Source of the DNA: an uncultured Candidatus Saccharibacteria bacterium
Lineage (GTDB): Bacteria; Patescibacteriota; Saccharimonadia; Saccharimonadales; Saccharimonadaceae
Direction: 5' to 3'
Length of the DNA: 25,449 nt
NCBI GenBank assembly: GCA_927910745.1
Contig: CAKMNX010000019.1
Location: 1-25,449 of the forward strand
Part shown: piece by piece, positions 21,758 through 25,449 of the stretch
Numbering within the stretch: the first letter of the stretch is position 1
Layout of the letters: the number at the start of each line of letters is the position of its first letter
Notes under the pieces: generated by a model
Database searches by the model: none
What the model was told of the DNA's origin: nothing
The model's input: only the letters and a program-made list of their open reading frames with translations
Translations under genes and position numbers: made by a program

Positions 21758-22282
21758 CTAAAAACCTAAAAGTCTTTTTCGCGCAGCTTTGCTGTGTATT
21801 AGTGCTGAGTATCCCATCGAATACCACATACACACAGCACTCAGAGTAGTTACTATAATGCCGAAGAAACACAACTGTGGGCTCGACGAAAACACATGAA
21901 TTTGCTGTGCAGACAAAGCATTATAGACGGCCTCACCCGCTATCAGTAATGGAAAGAACAGTGCCAAGGCGAGCCAAAATCCCTCTTCGCGATAGCGCTG
22001 GTTACCACGGCCGGCGTATATACGAATAATTGCAATTCCTTCGACAATAAGCATAACACTAAGCCACCAGAAAAGAGTTATCAAGCTAATATGTAGCAAA
22101 AAATATGGTGTAAAGAGAAAAACTGCGAACATCCAGCCAAGATAGATGAGCCACCCAGCAGTACCAAGGAGGCCAAGTGCTCCACAAATCATCACATAGC
22201 GGACCAGTGGTGGGCAGGATGATAAGGGAGAGGATGACTCTTCGGTGGATTGTACGCGTGATGATATTGTGTGGGCTGCCAT
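21758..22282 (-). CDS. Small four-helix membrane protein, tandem paralogue 2
   Basis: This encodes 174 residues, clearly homologous to the protein at 21009-21551. Identical blocks include A-L-G/S-L-L-G-T-A-G-W-L-I-Y-L-G-W and Q-R-Y-R/H-E-E-G-F. Hydrophobic segments are at about 30-55, 60-88, 103-122 and 138-158. It begins 39 nt after dnaB on the same strand. In that gap are TGC-TATAAC as a likely extended -10 and GTAGGAG as the ribosome site, so it has a leader, or is co-transcribed with dnaB. Function unknown. The family may act as a small envelope component. Confidence 0.72.
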   Translation of the reverse strand: MAAHTISSRVQSTEESSSPLSSCPPLVRYVMICGALGLLGTAGWLIYLGWMFAVFLFTPYFLLHISLITLFWWLSVMLIVEGIAIIRIYAGRGNQRYREEGFWLALALFFPLLIAGEAVYNALSAQQIHVFSSSPQLCFFGIIVTTLSAVCMWYSMGYSALIHSKAARKRLLGF

Positions 22283-22321
22283 TGCGACGACTCTCCTACG
22301 TATAATGGTTATAGCATAACA

Positions 22322-23674
22322 TCAATCGTGCCGCCTGTCGAGGCTCATAAAGCGCAGCCGCTCGGGGTGGAAGTAGAGTTGGATTTTGCCCACTGGGCCG
22401 TTGCGGTGCTTGGCGATGATGAGATCGGTGATATTTTGGAACTCAGGATTGTCTGGCTCGTAGTAGCCAGGCCGGTAGATAAAGGAGACAATATCAGCGT
22501 CTTGCTCAATTGAACCTGACTCACGCAGGTCGGCTAATTGTGGCACCGGCGGCGTGCGCGACTCCACCGAGCGGCTCAGCTGGCTTAGGGCGATGACTGG
22601 TACATTGAGCTCGCGGGCAATCAGCTTGAGTCCGCGCGATATCTCACTCACCTCTTGGACGCGGTTGCCATTGTGGTTGCCGTTGGCTTGCATCAGCTGC
22701 AAGTAGTCGACGATCACCAGCCCAAGCTGCTGGTCGTGCATGGCGCGCCGTGCCTTGGTGCGCATCTCGAGGACGCTTAGGCCTGGCGTGTCATCGATGA
22801 AGATTGGCGCTTCGGCCATCTCACCCATTGCCTCGGAGAGCTTAGCCCAGTCATCATCACTAAGGTTACCGGTGCGGATATTCCAGCTATCCACGCCACT
22901 GGCATCAGCGAGCATGCGGTCGGTCAGCTGCTCCTTGCTCATCTCGAGTGAAAAGAAGAGAACAGGCTTTTTCTCGATCGTTGCGACATTGTAGGCGAGG
23001 TTTGTCACTAGTGTTGTCTTACCCATGGCGGGGCGAGCCGCAATGATAATAAGGTCGGAGCGCTGCAGGCCAGCCGTCATGGTGTCGAGGTCGCGGTAGC
23101 CTGTGCGAATGCCACGCAGCTGTCCTTTGTTGCGGTGGAGCTCTTCAATACGGTCGAAGCTATCGGTGAGAATACTCTCCAGGCTAACGAGGTCTTGCTT
23201 GAGTGACTGGTCAGACACACTAAAGAGCTCTGCCTCGGCTTTTTCGAGCAGCTCTTGGGTGGTGGTGTTTTCGTCGAAGCCAAGCTGGCTGATGTCGGCA
23301 CTGGCTTTGATGAGGCGCCGCCGCACCGCCTTTTGGGCAACGATCTCGGCATAGCTGCTGGCGTGGGCTGCGGTAGGGACGTAGTTGGTTAGCTCGGTTA
23401 GGTAGGCCGAGCCACCTACCTCGGCAAGCTGGTCTTTCTTTTGCAGTTCGTCGGTCAAGGTAAGGAGGTCGACTGGCTTGTGCCGCTCGTAGAGGCGCAT
23501 CATTGCTCCAAAGATCATCGCGTGACGCTTATCATAAAAGTCTTCTGCGCCGACATGCTCGCTGGCATCAGCCAAGACTTCTTCGTCGATAAGTACCGCA
23601 CCAAGCAAACTCATCTCAGCATCGAGACTTTGTGGTGGTACTTTGCCTTTTGGTTGAGGTGATTGGTCAGCCAT
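22322..23674 (-). CDS. dnaB: Replicative DNA helicase
   Basis: This 450-residue hexameric 5'-3' helicase drives the replication fork. The N-terminal domain (about 10-110) has P-P-Q-S-L-D-A-E-M-S-L-L-G-A-V-L. The RecA-like C-terminal domain has Walker A A-R-P-A-M-G-K-T-T (about 212-220), F-F-S-L-E-M-S, Walker B L-V-I-V-D-Y-L-Q-L-M, L-S-Q-L-S-R-S-V-E-x-R, and L-R-E-S-G-S-I-E-Q-D-A-D. Length is normal and no intein is present. The start overlaps the end of dnaX by 8 nt (ATGGCTGA), so the two are translationally coupled. Its last codons are duplicated at 21591-21626. Confidence 0.95.
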   Translation of the reverse strand: MADQSPQPKGKVPPQSLDAEMSLLGAVLIDEEVLADASEHVGAEDFYDKRHAMIFGAMMRLYERHKPVDLLTLTDELQKKDQLAEVGGSAYLTELTNYVPTAAHASSYAEIVAQKAVRRRLIKASADISQLGFDENTTTQELLEKAEAELFSVSDQSLKQDLVSLESILTDSFDRIEELHRNKGQLRGIRTGYRDLDTMTAGLQRSDLIIIAARPAMGKTTLVTNLAYNVATIEKKPVLFFSLEMSKEQLTDRMLADASGVDSWNIRTGNLSDDDWAKLSEAMGEMAEAPIFIDDTPGLSVLEMRTKARRAMHDQQLGLVIVDYLQLMQANGNHNGNRVQEVSEISRGLKLIARELNVPVIALSQLSRSVESRTPPVPQLADLRESGSIEQDADIVSFIYRPGYYEPDNPEFQNITDLIIAKHRNGPVGKIQLYFHPERLRFMSLDRRHD

Positions 23675-25169
23675 TGATGGTAATTTCTTCTCCTCCCCCC
23701 ATCATAGCAAGAATGGCGGCTTTTTGGCGATCTTTGGGTGGTTTACTGCTCGCGAGTACGGCGATCTCTGCAGTAATGCCGAGGCAATTTAGCGCTGCGC
23801 TGAGTGTGGGGAGGGCGCGATCGATCTGCATTTTGGCGAATTTTTTGCCAGCATAGATCGTTAGCGTCTGGCCGTCAAACGCGTGACCTGCCTTGGCGAG
23901 GTACGTGCGCGCCCCGACTGCCCCTACTGCATCAAGAAATTGCTCCCATGGGAAGTCGACTGGGTCTGGGCTTGCTGCGGGCGTTTCATCGTTTGCTGTA
24001 GAAACGCTTGGTTGCTTGGCTGGTGTATGATCGGCAGCGGAAGCACTTGGAGCACCAGACTGACCAGCCGATGCTGTTGCCGCACCATCTGTCTCCTGAC
24101 GAGGAGGGTCTGAAGGAGGAGTTGTAGGAGATGCTTGTGGTGATGGTGTAGCTGGTGAGTGGGTATATGACGCAACCGGCTCGCTGACGGTAGCGGGCGA
24201 TGGCTGACAATGAGGTGCTGTGGCTGGTGACGTAGCTCTGCTTGCAAGAGCAGTAAGCAGTGCAATGCGTGGCCAACCAGCTCGTAGTACAGCCAGTAGT
24301 TTATCGAGTAATGGCAACAGTGCTGCGTCCTCTACAACACGCTGGCGAGCAATGCCAAGCAGCTGCTCGGCAAGAAGTTCAGCCGGCGTGCCAGCTGCCT
24401 CAGCTTCATCAATTAGTTGGGCAGCGCGACCAATATCTGCCGTAGCATAAGCAGCCAGTAGCCCCTCTACTAGCTCATCCTGCGCAAGGCCCAGCACTTC
24501 TGCGACCATCGCGCGGTCGATTGTCTCATTACTTAGTGAGCGCAGTTGGTCAAGCAAGCTAATGCTGTCGCGGAAGCTTCCCTTCCCTTGCTCAGCAATC
24601 AGCTCCAATGCATCGGGTGTAATGGCAATCTTCTCCTGCTCAGCAATAAACGCCAAATGCTTGGCTGCATCACGTGGACTAATTGCTCGAAAATTGAAGC
24701 GTTGCACCCGGCTGAGGATCGTCGCCGGAAGCTTGTCGGCATCGGTCGTCGCAAGAATGAAGACGACATGCTCGGGTGGCTCTTCTAGCGTCTTAAGCAA
24801 GGCATTAAAGGCCGACTTGCTGAGCATATGAACTTCATCGATAATGTAGATCTTTTTTGGACTGCTGGTTGGTGCAATTTGCACCTTGTCGCGCAAATCA
24901 CGAATATCCTCCACAGAGTTATTGCTCGCTGCGTCGATCTCGATAATATCAAGATGGGTCGACTCGTCGGTATATGGTAGGCCGTTGATCTCATGCGCCA
25001 AGATGCGGGCGATCGATGTCTTACCGACCCCACGTGGTCCCGTCAAGAGATAGGCATGGGCAATATGCCCACTCGCAATTGCCCGCTGCAAAATCCGCGT
25101 GATATGCGACTGCCCCACAATCTCATCCAGCGACCGACTCCGATACGTCCGATATAGTGCTCTGCTCAT
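23667..25169 (-). CDS. dnaX: DNA polymerase III gamma/tau subunit (clamp loader), zinc module absent
   Basis: This encodes 500 residues. Motifs in order are I-V-G-Q (about 18), Walker A G-P-R-G-V-G-K-T (about 44-51), D-A-A-S-N-N, Walker B D-E-V-H-M-L-S (about 115-121), T-L-E-E-P-P, and sensor region L-S-R-V-Q-R-F. It loads the sliding clamp with ATP. The four-cysteine zinc module that normally follows Walker A is missing. The segment is shortened to N-G-L-P-Y-T-D-E-S-T-H, and S-R-C is S-R-V. A Ser/Pro/Ala-rich linker (about 310-400) leads to a C-terminal domain of about 95 residues. TATAAT (25178-25183) lies 8 nt before the ATG. Confidence 0.93.
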   Translation of the reverse strand: MSRALYRTYRSRSLDEIVGQSHITRILQRAIASGHIAHAYLLTGPRGVGKTSIARILAHEINGLPYTDESTHLDIIEIDAASNNSVEDIRDLRDKVQIAPTSSPKKIYIIDEVHMLSKSAFNALLKTLEEPPEHVVFILATTDADKLPATILSRVQRFNFRAISPRDAAKHLAFIAEQEKIAITPDALELIAEQGKGSFRDSISLLDQLRSLSNETIDRAMVAEVLGLAQDELVEGLLAAYATADIGRAAQLIDEAEAAGTPAELLAEQLLGIARQRVVEDAALLPLLDKLLAVLRAGWPRIALLTALASRATSPATAPHCQPSPATVSEPVASYTHSPATPSPQASPTTPPSDPPRQETDGAATASAGQSGAPSASAADHTPAKQPSVSTANDETPAASPDPVDFPWEQFLDAVGAVGARTYLAKAGHAFDGQTLTIYAGKKFAKMQIDRALPTLSAALNCLGITAEIAVLASSKPPKDRQKAAILAMMGGGEEITING

Positions 25170-25177
25170 TTGCTATA

Positions 25178-25183
25178 ATTATA
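25178..25183 (-). promoter_or_regulatory. -10 box of dnaX-dnaB
   Basis: TATAAT on the minus strand, 8 nt before the dnaX ATG. No ribosome site is present. Confidence 0.6.
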
Positions 25184-25308
25184 CCGCAGAATGGATGGAG
25201 ATGCGATCGAAGTGTTAACTTCTGCATTGATCCTATACATGCAATTGTACAAAACCGCCACAGGATGGTAGTATGTGGTCTGTAATTAGTAAGCAAGGAG
25301 TCTCGTAG

Positions 25309-25449
25309 ATGATCGATATGAACAACCTCAACCAACAACTACAACTCGGCCGCGAAGAACTCGCTGCAAACGACAAAGCAATCCTTTCACTACAGCGCCG
25401 TATTGCGATCTGGCGAGCAATGATCGATGAGAACGACGCCGACCTCTCA
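25309..25449 (+). CDS. Start of a coiled-coil-like protein, truncated by the window edge
   Basis: Forty-seven codons are visible and the frame is open to the end of the window. AAGGAG (25295-25300) is 8 nt before the ATG, and TGG-TAGTAT (25266-25274) is a likely extended -10, giving a leader of about 30 nt. The peptide is Gln/Asn/Leu-rich with regularly spaced Leu and Ile (N-L-N-Q-Q-L-Q-L, then L-S-L-Q-R-R-I), suggesting a helical coiled coil. It is divergent from dnaX. No function can be given from this fragment. Confidence 0.65.
   Translation, partial: MIDMNNLNQQLQLGREELAANDKAILSLQRRIAIWRAMIDENDADLS

Noticed and set aside
21009..22282. Insertion sequence as the cause of the local duplication
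   Set aside because: No transposase, terminal inverted repeats or target-site duplications are visible. The shared segment is an ordinary gene plus flank, and microhomology explains the join.

Overview
The window looks like chromosome from a reduced Candidate Phyla Radiation bacterium, most likely a Saccharibacteria (TM7) relative. That placement rests on family resemblance and gene style, since there is no rRNA gene here. The core genes are compact: ATP synthase epsilon, Dus, a UvrD-type helicase with a RecB-like nuclease, a CtpE-like P-type ATPase, a TrmA/RumA methyltransferase, DnaX without its zinc module, and DnaB. Between them lie many small, unrecognised, mostly membrane or acidic proteins. 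The housekeeping genes are moderately GC-rich. The left edge and the small-gene stretches (about 11.3-14.2 kb and 20.4-22.3 kb) are more AT-rich.

Layout. 1-284 is a low-complexity tract with no C in its first 166 bases. 366-2264 (+) holds a small membrane protein with a strong terminator, then a detached atpC and a carbonic-anhydrase-like gene. 2490-3476 (-) is dus. 3507-4711 (-) holds two consecutive, extremely hairpin-rich transcription units. Each has a good sigma70-type promoter, an internal tRNA-like element and a terminal hairpin. The longer one also encodes a 55-residue DnaJ-type zinc-finger protein. 4938-8368 (-) is a helicase-nuclease. 8438-11252 (+) is a conserved small protein followed by the P-type ATPase. 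11350-14173 is an island of small genes, including two paralogous acidic proteins and a gene remnant. 14242-18811 holds the RNA methyltransferase, a full-length but catalytically degenerate phosphoketolase homologue, and a divergent Erm/KsgA-type methyltransferase. 18866-22282 (-) holds an ArnT/PMT-like membrane protein and three small membrane proteins. Two of these arose by a duplication that also copied the end of dnaB. 22322-25169 (-) is dnaX-dnaB, overlapping by 8 nt. A new coiled-coil gene begins at 25309 and runs off the window.

Two themes run through the window. First, at least ten genes have a TATAAT-like -10 box only 6-8 nt before the start codon, so their mRNAs should be leaderless. 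Most small accessory genes instead have a leader and a clear Shine-Dalgarno site. Second, four otherwise conserved genes are each broken by the apparent loss of exactly one base. This suggests homopolymer errors in the assembly more than real decay, although programmed frameshifting cannot be excluded.

The most unusual content is the pair of structured RNA units at 3.5-4.7 kb with the embedded mini zinc-finger gene, the phosphoketolase pseudoenzyme, and the dnaB-tail duplication with its 39-codon chimeric ORF.
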